17,822 nt of DNA from CAXBNB01 sp040151475 (GTDB lineage Bacteria; Bacteroidota; Bacteroidia; Cytophagales; Cyclobacteriaceae). The stretch spans positions 1 to 17,822 of the forward strand of contig NZ_JBDKWG010000058.1 in NCBI RefSeq assembly GCF_040151475.1, read 5' to 3'. Positions 6,425 to 13,676 of this stretch are shown piece by piece; position 1 is the first letter of the stretch, and every line of letters starts with the position of its first letter. The position numbers and the translations under genes were made by a program. A model generated the notes under the pieces. That model made no database searches. It was not told the DNA's origin and saw only the letters and a program-made list of their open reading frames with translations.

Positions 6425-7354
6425 TCAATTCCAATCGAATTCTACGATAGACTGCTGATCCAGAAACCTTTCAGGAATGACTTTTTGAATCGTTTCTTTA
6501 AGCCTATTGATTACAGATTCCTTGATGTAGCTGCTATGCACTACAATGCTCACCTCTCGCACAGGTTCCGGGTTGGTAAATCTCCTTATGTGGACAGAAT
6601 TCAGTTCATTTATGACCGACAGCTCAGGTACCAGCGTATAGCCAACTCCGTTTTCCACCAGCCTCTTTAATGCTTCGATAGAACCACTTTGATACTCAAA
6701 GCCTATGGACGACCCATATTTTGAATCCTTGCAAATAGAAAGTGCCTGTTCCCTAAAACAGTGCCCTTCAGCCAAAACCAAAACTTCGCTGGGATCAAGA
6801 TCCTCTGCCAGCATAAGCTTTTCATTAAGGAATCTGTGATTTTCAGGCAGATAAAGAAGAAAAGGTTCGTAAAATATCGGAACCTCTTTGATAGTGGCTG
6901 CATTGAGGGGAGTGACCAAAATACCAAGGTCAATAATTCCATTTTCGAGATAGGAAATAATCTGGCCTGTTTGAAGCTCCTGAATTTTCAAATGAACCTT
7001 GGGGTTTTCTTTCATAAATAAAGGAAGAAAATGGGGCAGTAAATAAGGCGCAAGAGTGGGGATAATGCCTATGGTAAAGTCCCCTTCCATTGATTCCTTT
7101 TCATGATTTACAAACTCTTTGAGCTGTCTGGACTCCCGAAGTATTTGCCGAGCACGAGTAATCACTTCTTTCCCAATTACAGTAGGTTGAAGTGGTTTTT
7201 TTTCACGATCAAAAATTCTGACCCCAATTTCTTCTTCCAACTTTTGCACCTGCATCGTCAGGTTGGGTTGAGATACGAAACAATGTTCAGCTGCCCTTAC
7301 ATAATGTCTGTATTCATCCAGGGCTATAATGTATTCAAATTGCTGTAATGTCAT
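6425..7354 (-). CDS. oxyR: Peroxide-sensing LysR-type regulator OxyR
   Basis: 309 residues from the ATG at 7354. Residues 1-60 are the LysR winged helix-turn-helix (YVRAAEHCFVSQPNLTMQVQ); about 90-300 are the two-lobe sensor domain. The redox pair is intact at Cys199 and Cys208 (GHCFREQALSIC), matching E. coli OxyR in both number and nine-residue spacing. This separates it from general LysR regulators. The known role is oxidation by hydrogen peroxide to a disulfide form that activates peroxide-defence genes. It is divergent from katG with 104 bp between, the usual arrangement, so katG is the likely target. Its own promoter candidate is at 7402-7433, and autoregulation is plausible. Confidence 0.95.
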   Translation of the reverse strand: MTLQQFEYIIALDEYRHYVRAAEHCFVSQPNLTMQVQKLEEEIGVRIFDREKKPLQPTVIGKEVITRARQILRESRQLKEFVNHEKESMEGDFTIGIIPTLAPYLLPHFLPLFMKENPKVHLKIQELQTGQIISYLENGIIDLGILVTPLNAATIKEVPIFYEPFLLYLPENHRFLNEKLMLAEDLDPSEVLVLAEGHCFREQALSICKDSKYGSSIGFEYQSGSIEALKRLVENGVGYTLVPELSVINELNSVHIRRFTNPEPVREVSIVVHSSYIKESVINRLKETIQKVIPERFLDQQSIVEFDWN

Positions 7355-7458
7355 ATAATAATTAGTTATACAAGTATAATAATTATTGATTTGAATAATA
7401 ACAAAATTATGACCAGCTTTATGGAATATTCAATTAACAAATAAAAAACATTTCAAAA
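7355..7458. promoter_or_regulatory. oxyR-katG divergent control region
   Basis: 104 bp, very AT-rich. It contains ATAATTAGTTAT (dyad, about 7357-7368) and ATAATTAT (palindrome, about 7378-7386), which are candidate OxyR half-sites by position only. No full ATAGnT-type consensus site is visible, and no exact TAnnTTTG is found for katG on the plus strand. Confidence 0.4.
7402..7433 (-). promoter_or_regulatory. Candidate promoter for oxyR
   Basis: Minus-strand -7 TAATTTTG (7409-7402) matches TAnnTTTG, with TTG (7433-7431) at a 21-bp spacing. Predicted start near 7395, about 40 bases before the ATG. Confidence 0.45.
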
Positions 7459-9654
7459 ATGGAAAATAATAATAACGGTGAAGGTAAGTGTCCTTTCCAT
7501 GGGGGAGCCATAAAGCAAAGTGCAGGCAGTGGCACAAACAATCGTGACTGGTGGCCCAATCAATTAAATTTGACAATTCTTCGTCAAAATTCATCCCTTT
7601 CAAATCCTATGGATGAGGGCTTTAACTATGCAGAGGAATTCAAGAAATTAGACCTAAAGGCAGTAAAAAATGATCTGTTCGATCTGATGACTGAATCTCA
7701 GGACTGGTGGCCTGCGGATTATGGTCATTATGGCCCGTTCTTCATTCGTATGGCTTGGCACAGTGCAGGAACTTACCGCATTCAGGATGGCCGTGGTGGT
7801 GCGGGCACAGGCACTCAGCGTTTTGCTCCTCTCAACAGTTGGCCTGACAATGCCAATCTTGATAAAGCACGTTTACTACTTTGGCCAATTAAACAGAAAT
7901 ATGGTAATAAAATTTCGTGGGCTGACCTGATGGTACTGGCCGGCAACTGTGCTCTGGAGTCCATGGGATTTGAGACATTCGGTTTTGCAGGAGGAAGAGA
8001 AGATGTCTGGGAGCCTGAGGAAGATGTCTATTGGGGTTCGGAAAGTGAATGGATGGGAGACGACAAAAGATATAGTGGAGATCGTGAGTTAGAGAATCCA
8101 CTGGGAGCTTCTCACATGGGGTTGATTTATGTAAACCCTGAAGGTCCAAAGGGACAGCCTGATCCGCTTGGAGCGGCTTTTGACATTCGCGAAACTTTCG
8201 GCAGAATGGCTATGAATGATTATGAAACTGTAGCATTGATTGCAGGTGGACATACTTTTGGAAAAACTCATGGTGCAGCCAACCCTGTAGAATACGTAGG
8301 GCCTGAACCTGCCGGCGCAACAATGGAAGAAATGAATCTGGGATGGAAAAATAGCTTTGGCAGTGGAAAAGGTGAGGACACAATTACCAGTGGCCTGGAA
8401 GGAGCATGGACAACAACTCCCACAAAATGGAGCAACAACTTTTTTGAAAATCTATTTGGATTTGAATGGGAACTGAGCAAAAGTCCTGCTGGTGCACATC
8501 AGTGGAAGCCCAAGAATAATGGAGGTGCAGGAACAGTGCCCGATGCACACAACCCGGCTAAGAAGCACGCTCCATTCATGCTTACTACAGATTTAGCCCT
8601 GAAAGCAGACCCTGCTTACGAGAAAATTTCAAGGCATTTTTACGAAAACCCGGAAGAATTTGCCGATGCATTCGCCAAAGCATGGTTTAAGTTGACACAT
8701 CGTGATATGGGTCCCCTGGCACGTTACCTGGGTCCGGAAGTACCATCAGAAGCGTTGATCTGGCAAGACCCCATCCCGGCATTATCACATGAACTGATTA
8801 ATGATCAGGACATTACGGAACTCAAAACTAAAATACTGGCCTCAGGCCTATCTGTTTCTCAATTGGTTTCTACTGCCTGGGCATCAGCTTCCACATTTAG
8901 AGGGTCTGACAAACGAGGTGGAGCAAATGGGGCACGCATTCGCCTGGCACCACAAAAAGACTGGAAAGTAAACAACCCGGATCAGTTAGCTACAGTATTG
9001 GAAAAGCTGGAGGCAATCCAAAAAGATTTCGGTAAGCAAGTTTCTTTAGCTGATTTGATTGTACTGGCCGGATGCGCAGGAGTCGAGAAGGCTACCCAAA
9101 ACGCCGGGCATAAAGTATCCGTCCCTTTCACTCCGGGTCGTGCAGATGCCTCAGCAGAGCAAACCGATGTAGAATCATTTGAAATACTAAAACCTGCAGC
9201 TGATGGGTTCCGCAACTATTTTGCTCCAAAACACAAAACAACGGCAGAAGAAATGTTGCTTGACCGGGCTCAACTATTGACACTTTCTGCACCAGAGATG
9301 ACTGTATTACTCGGTGGAATGCGTGTGCTCAATACAAACTTTGATCAATCCAGTCACGGAGTATTCACCAACCGTCCCGAAGCACTTACCAATGACTTTT
9401 TCCTCAACTTACTCGATTTGGATACAACGTGGAAAGCCACATCAGATGCACAAGAGGTATTTGAAGGTCGTAATCGTGCCACAGGAGAACTTAAGTGGAC
9501 AGGTACCCGGGCGGATCTGATTTTCGGTTCAAATTCAGAACTAAGAGCCATTGCCGAAGTATATGGGTCCGCAGACTCTCAGGAGAAATTTGTAAAAGAC
9601 TTTGTTGCAACTTGGGACAAGGTGATGAATCTGGATCGCTTCGACTTGGTTTAA
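7459..9654 (+). CDS. katG: Catalase-peroxidase KatG
   Basis: 731 residues, the normal bacterial length, with the duplicated two-domain architecture. The N-terminal domain (about 50-430) binds heme; the C-terminal domain is the structural duplicate. Distal heme residues are Arg97, Trp100 and His101 (RMAWHSAGTYR); the proximal ligand is His265 (AGGHTFGKTHG). The Met-Tyr-Trp crosslink that gives catalase activity can form from Trp100, Tyr224 (GLIYVNPEGP) and Met250 (GRMAMNDYE). Asp130 in the access channel (SWPDN) is present. The enzyme converts hydrogen peroxide to water and oxygen and has a peroxidase side activity; it is cytosolic. No defect is seen. Divergent oxyR makes peroxide induction very likely. 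A short hairpin and a large inverted repeat follow. Confidence 0.98.
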   Translation: MENNNNGEGKCPFHGGAIKQSAGSGTNNRDWWPNQLNLTILRQNSSLSNPMDEGFNYAEEFKKLDLKAVKNDLFDLMTESQDWWPADYGHYGPFFIRMAWHSAGTYRIQDGRGGAGTGTQRFAPLNSWPDNANLDKARLLLWPIKQKYGNKISWADLMVLAGNCALESMGFETFGFAGGREDVWEPEEDVYWGSESEWMGDDKRYSGDRELENPLGASHMGLIYVNPEGPKGQPDPLGAAFDIRETFGRMAMNDYETVALIAGGHTFGKTHGAANPVEYVGPEPAGATMEEMNLGWKNSFGSGKGEDTITSGLEGAWTTTPTKWSNNFFENLFGFEWELSKSPAGAHQWKPKNNGGAGTVPDAHNPAKKHAPFMLTTDLALKADPAYEKISRHFYENPEEFADAFAKAWFKLTHRDMGPLARYLGPEVPSEALIWQDPIPALSHELINDQDITELKTKILASGLSVSQLVSTAWASASTFRGSDKRGGANGARIRLAPQKDWKVNNPDQLATVLEKLEAIQKDFGKQVSLADLIVLAGCAGVEKATQNAGHKVSVPFTPGRADASAEQTDVESFEILKPAADGFRNYFAPKHKTTAEEMLLDRAQLLTLSAPEMTVLLGGMRVLNTNFDQSSHGVFTNRPEALTNDFFLNLLDLDTTWKATSDAQEVFEGRNRATGELKWTGTRADLIFGSNSELRAIAEVYGSADSQEKFVKDFVATWDKVMNLDRFDLV

Positions 9655-9668
9655 CAAGCAGTGTAAGG

Positions 9669-9684
9669 TTGATTATTTAATCAA
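9669..9684 (+). terminator. Short hairpin after katG
   Basis: TTGATT (9669-9674) and AATCAA (9679-9684) around ATTT, 15 bp after the stop codon. There is no U-tract, so it is at best a weak terminator or mRNA 3' end stabiliser. Confidence 0.3.
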
Positions 9685-9690
9685 TCTGAG

Positions 9691-9767
9691 ACTGTTTCAA
9701 AAGTTAAATAATTCTCAGATACCTGACATCTGTCAGTCAAGTATCTGAGAATTATTCAAGAAACAGT
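9691..9767. repeat. Nested long inverted repeat
   Basis: Three concentric perfect pairings: outer ACTGTTTC / GAAACAGT (9691-9698, 9760-9767), middle 16-bp AATAATTCTCAGATAC / GTATCTGAGAATTATT (9707-9722, 9741-9756), and inner CTGACA / TGTCAG (9723-9728, 9731-9736). The middle stem is far longer than a terminator stem and is not followed by U residues. It may be the remnant ends of a very small mobile element, or an RNA or DNA cruciform. Confidence 0.75.
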
Positions 9768-9827
9768 TATTAGTGCACTTTCAAAGGGGTGACGAAACAA
9801 GCCCCAGAGCCTTCAGTTTATGCTCTT

Positions 9828-9947
9828 TTGTCATTTCGAACGCCCGGCTGCCGGGGAGGCAGGAAGGAGAAATCTTTCTTACTGATCTGTATTACATAAG
9901 GTAAATCTCTACCTGTCAGGCACTGGCCTCCAAAGTCGGGATGACAA
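9828..9947. repeat. MITE-like repeat of the TGTCATTTCGAA type, degenerate
   Basis: Begins TTGTCATTTCGAAC and ends GTCGGGATGACAA, imperfect inverted ends. GAGAAATCTTT and AGGTAAATCTC lie between them, again as an imperfect inverted pair. This layout (TGTCATTTCGAA, AGAAATCT, inverted copy) is a widespread small repeat of Bacteroidota genomes, here decayed and with a GC-rich CCCGGCTGCCGGGG insert at 9843-9856. Confidence 0.6.
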
Positions 9948-10038
9948 GGTGGCAATTTGCTGAGCCTAACAGCTAAAGAAACAAATCAAGCAACTTAAGC
10001 AAAGACTCTTAACGTTTTTTACTACTAGTTCATTCAGG

Positions 10039-10575
10039 ATGATACACTTAATAACCATAACAGGAAAAAGTGCCAGAAATTTCTTTCTGGAACAGCAATG
10101 TATTTCTAATTTCAAATCACTGATCAGAGCCATCACATCAGGAAGAACAATGATCATCTCAACAAAATTCAGGTCTGATGTATTTTACACCGGGATGAAA
10201 AACAGTAATAATTCCATATTGAAATTATGGGCACTTTATGCAGATACCAGCCTGTCCTGTCTTAATCGTAAAGATTGTACCACTTCCAAGGGTGATCAGC
10301 AGTCATTATCAGGGTATTTTTTGTCTATTAACAAACTATCAGAAAACTGGTGCAATTATGGTCTTTACAAAAAAGCATTCAACCACGCATTCAACAATGA
10401 CCAGCAAAATCCTGTAGCCAGAACTATTGTGCAATGTGACCTGCACCTTGTTGGGCATCCAAATATAAAAAGAAGCCCCTTAGTTAGTTTCACAGGAAAA
10501 AATAATTCTGAACTAAGTGATGATACTTTTTCCCTTGCCATGCACATTCTAAACAACCAGACGCACTCGAATTGA
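10039..10575 (+). CDS. Hypothetical protein, 178 residues
   Basis: ATG at 10039. Upstream bases (CAGGATG) could give a weak ribosome site. The frame is open for 178 codons with ordinary codon use (AAA, GAA, ATT-rich) and six cysteines. No signal peptide, no transmembrane segment and no recognisable domain or motif are visible; it is rich in Asn and Ser. It converges on the sulfotransferase gene with only 10 bp between them, and no shared terminator is seen. The opposite-strand frame inside it is shorter. It may be a genuine orphan gene or a long chance ORF; context says nothing about function. Confidence 0.45.
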   Translation: MIHLITITGKSARNFFLEQQCISNFKSLIRAITSGRTMIISTKFRSDVFYTGMKNSNNSILKLWALYADTSLSCLNRKDCTTSKGDQQSLSGYFLSINKLSENWCNYGLYKKAFNHAFNNDQQNPVARTIVQCDLHLVGHPNIKRSPLVSFTGKNNSELSDDTFSLAMHILNNQTHSN

Positions 10576-10585
10576 TGAAATAAGA

Positions 10586-11212
10586 TCAATTGTCTCGGAA
10601 TATCCTTTTATTTAACTTTCTACAAGGATATATTATCCAATAACTAATGTAGTACCTAATGAATTTAATTATAGATGCATTTCTCCGTTTATTACTAATT
10701 TTTGGAGTTACAGTTTTTAATGGAATATTTAAAAACTCACAAATAACTTTAGTATCAAAACCACGATCAATATCAATTTCTAAGTAACTATTTGGGCGAT
10801 TTTTGAAGTAGTCTCTAACGTCCTCATGATATTCATCAAACACAAGAGAAAGAGTCTCCCTTTTGAATGTGTTTGTTCGGTATATTTTCTTATGATAATC
10901 CCCCATTTCCCTTGTCCAAGTCCAAATCACTCTTCCGTGCAAGAACAACCACTTCATGGACTTCAGCCAAGATTCTTTATTTCTTGTAGTCAAAATGAAT
11001 TTACTACTCGGATATCTGTGATCACATTCCCTGAAAAAAAGCGGCATTGGAGCATCACCCAAAGCATCGTACTGATCAATTACCTCCCAGTTTTCATTCG
11101 CTAATAGTTCACCTACGAAATGAAGACTGCTGAACCCTAAGTCCAATAATAAATCATGAAGAGAAGTAGTCCCAGTTCGAGATAATCCGATGTAAAAAAT
11201 TTTTTTTCCCAT
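10586..11212 (-). CDS. Sulfotransferase-like protein (P-loop, Sulfotransfer_4 type)
   Basis: 208 residues from the ATG at 11212. The N-terminus MGKKIFYIGLSRTGTTSLHD carries the 5'-phosphosulfate-binding loop (G-x-S-R-T-G-T-T-S, residues 9-17), which follows the first beta strand directly. The 3'-phosphate motif is seen at 67-85, YPSSKFILTTRNKESWLKS, with Arg77 and Ser81. This fits PAPS-dependent sulfotransferases of the short family related to eukaryotic-like Sulfotransfer_4 proteins. No signal peptide is seen; the basic, aromatic C-terminus (about 183-205) might touch the membrane. The acceptor is unknown, and no polysaccharide or lipid genes are adjacent. A degenerate repeat copy sits upstream. 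Fold is fairly sure, activity inferred. Confidence 0.8.
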   Translation of the reverse strand: MGKKIFYIGLSRTGTTSLHDLLLDLGFSSLHFVGELLANENWEVIDQYDALGDAPMPLFFRECDHRYPSSKFILTTRNKESWLKSMKWLFLHGRVIWTWTREMGDYHKKIYRTNTFKRETLSLVFDEYHEDVRDYFKNRPNSYLEIDIDRGFDTKVICEFLNIPLKTVTPKISNKRRNASIIKFIRYYISYWIIYPCRKLNKRIFRDN

Positions 11213-11235
11213 ATAAAAACTGAAACCGATTATAT

Positions 11236-11343
11236 CATTGGCAAATCACAAGTCCCGCAAACATACAACATATCAAATTATCATTTTCCGTATTAATCTC
11301 AAAAGACTAACTCTGGTTGTTTGTTTGACACAAGTCAGGCAAA
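11236..11343. repeat. REPIN-like repeat, full but degenerate copy
   Basis: The spacer (CGCAAACATACAACATATCAAATTATCATTTT, then TATTAATCTCAAAA) aligns with the 16.55-kb copy. The right hairpin is TTTGTTTGAC (11320-11329), loop ACAA, GTCAGGCAAA (11334-11343). Its sequence differs from other copies, yet all ten positions still pair, two of them as G-T. The left hairpin is badly decayed and its loop reads ACAA instead of TTGT. Located between the sulfotransferase and metallohydrolase genes. Confidence 0.7.
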
Positions 11344-11386
11344 CGCATTTAAAAGCAGAACCCACAAACGAAAATGCATAATTACA

Positions 11387-13036
11387 TTATCTACCCAACT
11401 CAGCAAACACCTCCCTGCCTTCTCTAAAGGTATTCAATACCTCCTGCTTGGCTGTTTCTGATGGAAAACTGCCACTTTCCTCCAACCACTTGATCGAATT
11501 GTCCAGATAGCGAACAAAATAATTGGCATCAGCCAGTGATTTGACAGGTTGATCATCAACCATTAGGTAAACCGGACTGGTATGGGCAAATATGGTTTCC
11601 GGCCTGAGCGTTCCAAAATACTGATTGAAAATAGTAGAACCTCCTCCGGCATCCCTGCGCTGTGAAAGGCTCAATCCTTCTTTGGTATATTGCCTGCTAA
11701 ATTGATAAGCCCGTGCCGCAAGCCAAACACTTTTCTCAGTACTGTAAGTCGCTTCAAGTTGGGCATGTGACTCCCCTGCTGCTATCGCTTTTTCTGCTAA
11801 CAGTTCTCCGTTCACAACGATCTCCAAACGGTCAATAGGAAATTGACTCCAAACTTCTACAGTGATTTTATAACTCCGTTTGCCAGATGCATCTATAATG
11901 CTCCCAGGCCCCTGATCATCTACTTTGAAAGATATGAATGGAGAATTGCTGATAAAAGTTTTTCCCTGGTTGATAGCATTGATCCAATTATCGTAAGTAA
12001 AATCTTCTTCCACCTGAGCATATACCCGATTGGCTTCCACAGTCACCTGATTGTTCATTTTGTCCGTACCGGCAGACAATGGTATATTAAGCCCGCAATT
12101 CAAAAGTCGGTACCACAACCTCAAACCGGAATTCATCTTTATTTCCGGCACTACATCCGAAGCAAAAATTGGCTCATGAAAAGGATCTATCGTACAAAGC
12201 AACTCAACAGCATCCACTTTTTTGAGTACCAGTGCCAATGGCCCTTCCAGACCCGGCCATGCGGCAAAATGAGCCCATGAAATATGACCATTGTTTTTTC
12301 GAACTTCGTCACTTGCTGACAAATTTAAAGGGTATTGATACCCACGATCACCTTTTGACGGTTCTATCAGTTTTCCTTTGAGGTTCAACAGGTTTACATG
12401 TCCCAGATTGTATTCCCGGTATTCCTGCCCATAGTAGATGATATGCTCAGGATCGGATTCAGGTTCAATTTCTCCTCTGAAATTCTCATGATCTGTTGTG
12501 AAGTCTGAGATCAACAGGTTGCAGACGTTTACATCTTCTGCTTTCATTTCCAACAGAGCCATTTCCGGATCAATATGATGCACATGAACATCTCCGGTAA
12601 ACCAATTATCTTCCGGCGGTTTAAACCACTTTTTCAGTTGAATGTCCAGTTTTTCACCTACCTGAGAAATGGCCAAAGTGTCGTCATAGATTTTGTAGTG
12701 AAATCCTTTTACTACCTCAATACGAACTGAATCTACCGGAAGTGTAATGTCAAACTGCTCATCTACATAAGCAAACCTTCTATCATTGTCCATGACGGCA
12801 CCCTGCTCTTTGCTTTCAGGAATATTGGCATTCGTGACAGGAAAATCCGCCTGCTGATTGATTGGTGCAATATAGTTTCCTTCCATATCCGTAAAACGGA
12901 CACGTGCAGCCGTCAATTTATTCTGTTCATCAAATAGCTTAACAGAAATAGTTGATGAACTTTCTCGCTGGTTTTGACAGCTTACAATGGTTAGAACCAG
13001 TAAAATCACATAAAACATTTGTTTTTTTATGCTCAT
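11387..13036 (-). CDS. CehA/McbA-type (PHP-like) metallohydrolase lipoprotein
   Basis: 549 residues from the ATG at 13036. An upstream TTG in frame (13072) is rejected because the ATG gives a lipoprotein signal with TIVSC (Cys20). Residues 30-140 look like a beta-rich accessory domain. The PHP-like catalytic domain starts at 146 with FTGDVHVHH (Asp149, His151, His153, the first metal motif). Further candidate ligands are Glu205 and His213 (GQEYREYNLGH), His251 and His256 (GHISWAHFAAWPG), Glu278 and Asp325 (SAGTD). The C-terminal 190 residues appear to be another beta domain and a helical tail. CehA/McbA proteins hydrolyse carbamates or phosphoesters; the substrate here is unknown. The lipoprotein faces the periplasm or cell surface. 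No operon partner is seen. Confidence 0.82.
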   Translation of the reverse strand: MSIKKQMFYVILLVLTIVSCQNQRESSSTISVKLFDEQNKLTAARVRFTDMEGNYIAPINQQADFPVTNANIPESKEQGAVMDNDRRFAYVDEQFDITLPVDSVRIEVVKGFHYKIYDDTLAISQVGEKLDIQLKKWFKPPEDNWFTGDVHVHHIDPEMALLEMKAEDVNVCNLLISDFTTDHENFRGEIEPESDPEHIIYYGQEYREYNLGHVNLLNLKGKLIEPSKGDRGYQYPLNLSASDEVRKNNGHISWAHFAAWPGLEGPLALVLKKVDAVELLCTIDPFHEPIFASDVVPEIKMNSGLRLWYRLLNCGLNIPLSAGTDKMNNQVTVEANRVYAQVEEDFTYDNWINAINQGKTFISNSPFISFKVDDQGPGSIIDASGKRSYKITVEVWSQFPIDRLEIVVNGELLAEKAIAAGESHAQLEATYSTEKSVWLAARAYQFSRQYTKEGLSLSQRRDAGGGSTIFNQYFGTLRPETIFAHTSPVYLMVDDQPVKSLADANYFVRYLDNSIKWLEESGSFPSETAKQEVLNTFREGREVFAELGR

Positions 13037-13187
13037 AACATTCGTATTTAGATTTACATCATACCACCCCAATGATAATCCTGTGCCTCCAAATCAAGTA
13101 TCTGGTGATGGTATCGATTGGAATGATGGAATAGTCAATTTTGCCCATCCAATCAACTATTTAACCGGGAAGAATAAAGCTCTCTAA
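13029..13187 (+). other. Possible gene remnant, 52 codons
   Basis: The frame ending at TAA 13185-13187 reads NDNPVPPNQVSGDGIDWNDG and on to TGKNKAL. This looks like folded-protein sequence, but the only ATG (13029) overlaps the start of the metallohydrolase on the other strand. It may be the 3' tail of a deleted gene. No family is recognised and no start signal is seen. Confidence 0.2.
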
Positions 13188-13210
13188 ACTATTATTTTTC
13201 AGCCAAAGTT

Positions 13211-13255
13211 GCCACCTTCACTGATCTTGTGACCTGAAAACATCCGTCATTTTCT
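13211..13255. repeat. REPIN-like repeat, left half only, decayed
   Basis: GCCACCTTC followed by TGATC-loop TTGT-GACCTG (13222-13236) and AAAACATCCGTCATTTT, matching the left half and start of the spacer of full copies. No right half follows. It lies between the response regulator end and the metallohydrolase start. Confidence 0.65.
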
Positions 13256-13307
13256 TTTTACAAGCCATAAGGGCTAAACTTCAACTTTATAAAGCCGCTT
13301 AAGAAAT

Positions 13308-13676
13308 TTAAGTGGCTATCTTCTGCTTTAACTCTTCGACCTTCTCCTTGGTAAGTGGCTTCTCCAAGTAAGCAATTACGCAGGGATAGTTTTCTGCCTT
13401 TTTTCTGTCGCTGGGACGTAAAGATGATGTAAGCATCGCAACCTTCACGTTCTTACAAGGAATTTTGGTTTTCTTTTCATCCAAAAATTCCCACCCGTCC
13501 ATCACGGGCATATTGATATCCAGAAAGATAATATCAGGGCAGCCTTTTTCAAGATAGCTACAGGCCTCCATTCCGTTCAGCACCTCGTCCACATCTTCAA
13601 GACCTGCACTTCTCAACGCCAATTTAGATATGAAATTCGTTGTTTCATTATCTTCTACCAGTAATACTCTACTCAT
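13308..13676 (-). CDS. Single-domain response regulator (CheY-like)
   Basis: 122 residues from the ATG at 13676; only a receiver domain and no output domain. All key residues are present: acidic pocket Glu8-Asp9 (LLVEDN), phosphorylated Asp53 (FLDINMPVMDG), Thr83 (AMLTSS) and Lys106 (LEKPLT). Its start overlaps the stop of the upstream histidine kinase gene by 4 bp (ATGA), so the two are translationally coupled and very likely partners. With no DNA-binding domain it must act by protein contact, as a phosphorelay shuttle or on another kinase. Such PAS-kinase plus short receiver pairs are common in Bacteroidota and resemble phytochrome-associated Rcp-type regulators; that comparison is inference. 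Confidence 0.92.
   Translation of the reverse strand: MSRVLLVEDNETTNFISKLALRSAGLEDVDEVLNGMEACSYLEKGCPDIIFLDINMPVMDGWEFLDEKKTKIPCKNVKVAMLTSSLRPSDRKKAENYPCVIAYLEKPLTKEKVEELKQKIAT

Noticed and set aside
7721..9680. Several frames overlapping katG on both strands
   Set aside because: katG is intact over its full length, and the overlapping frames show no domain or start signal.
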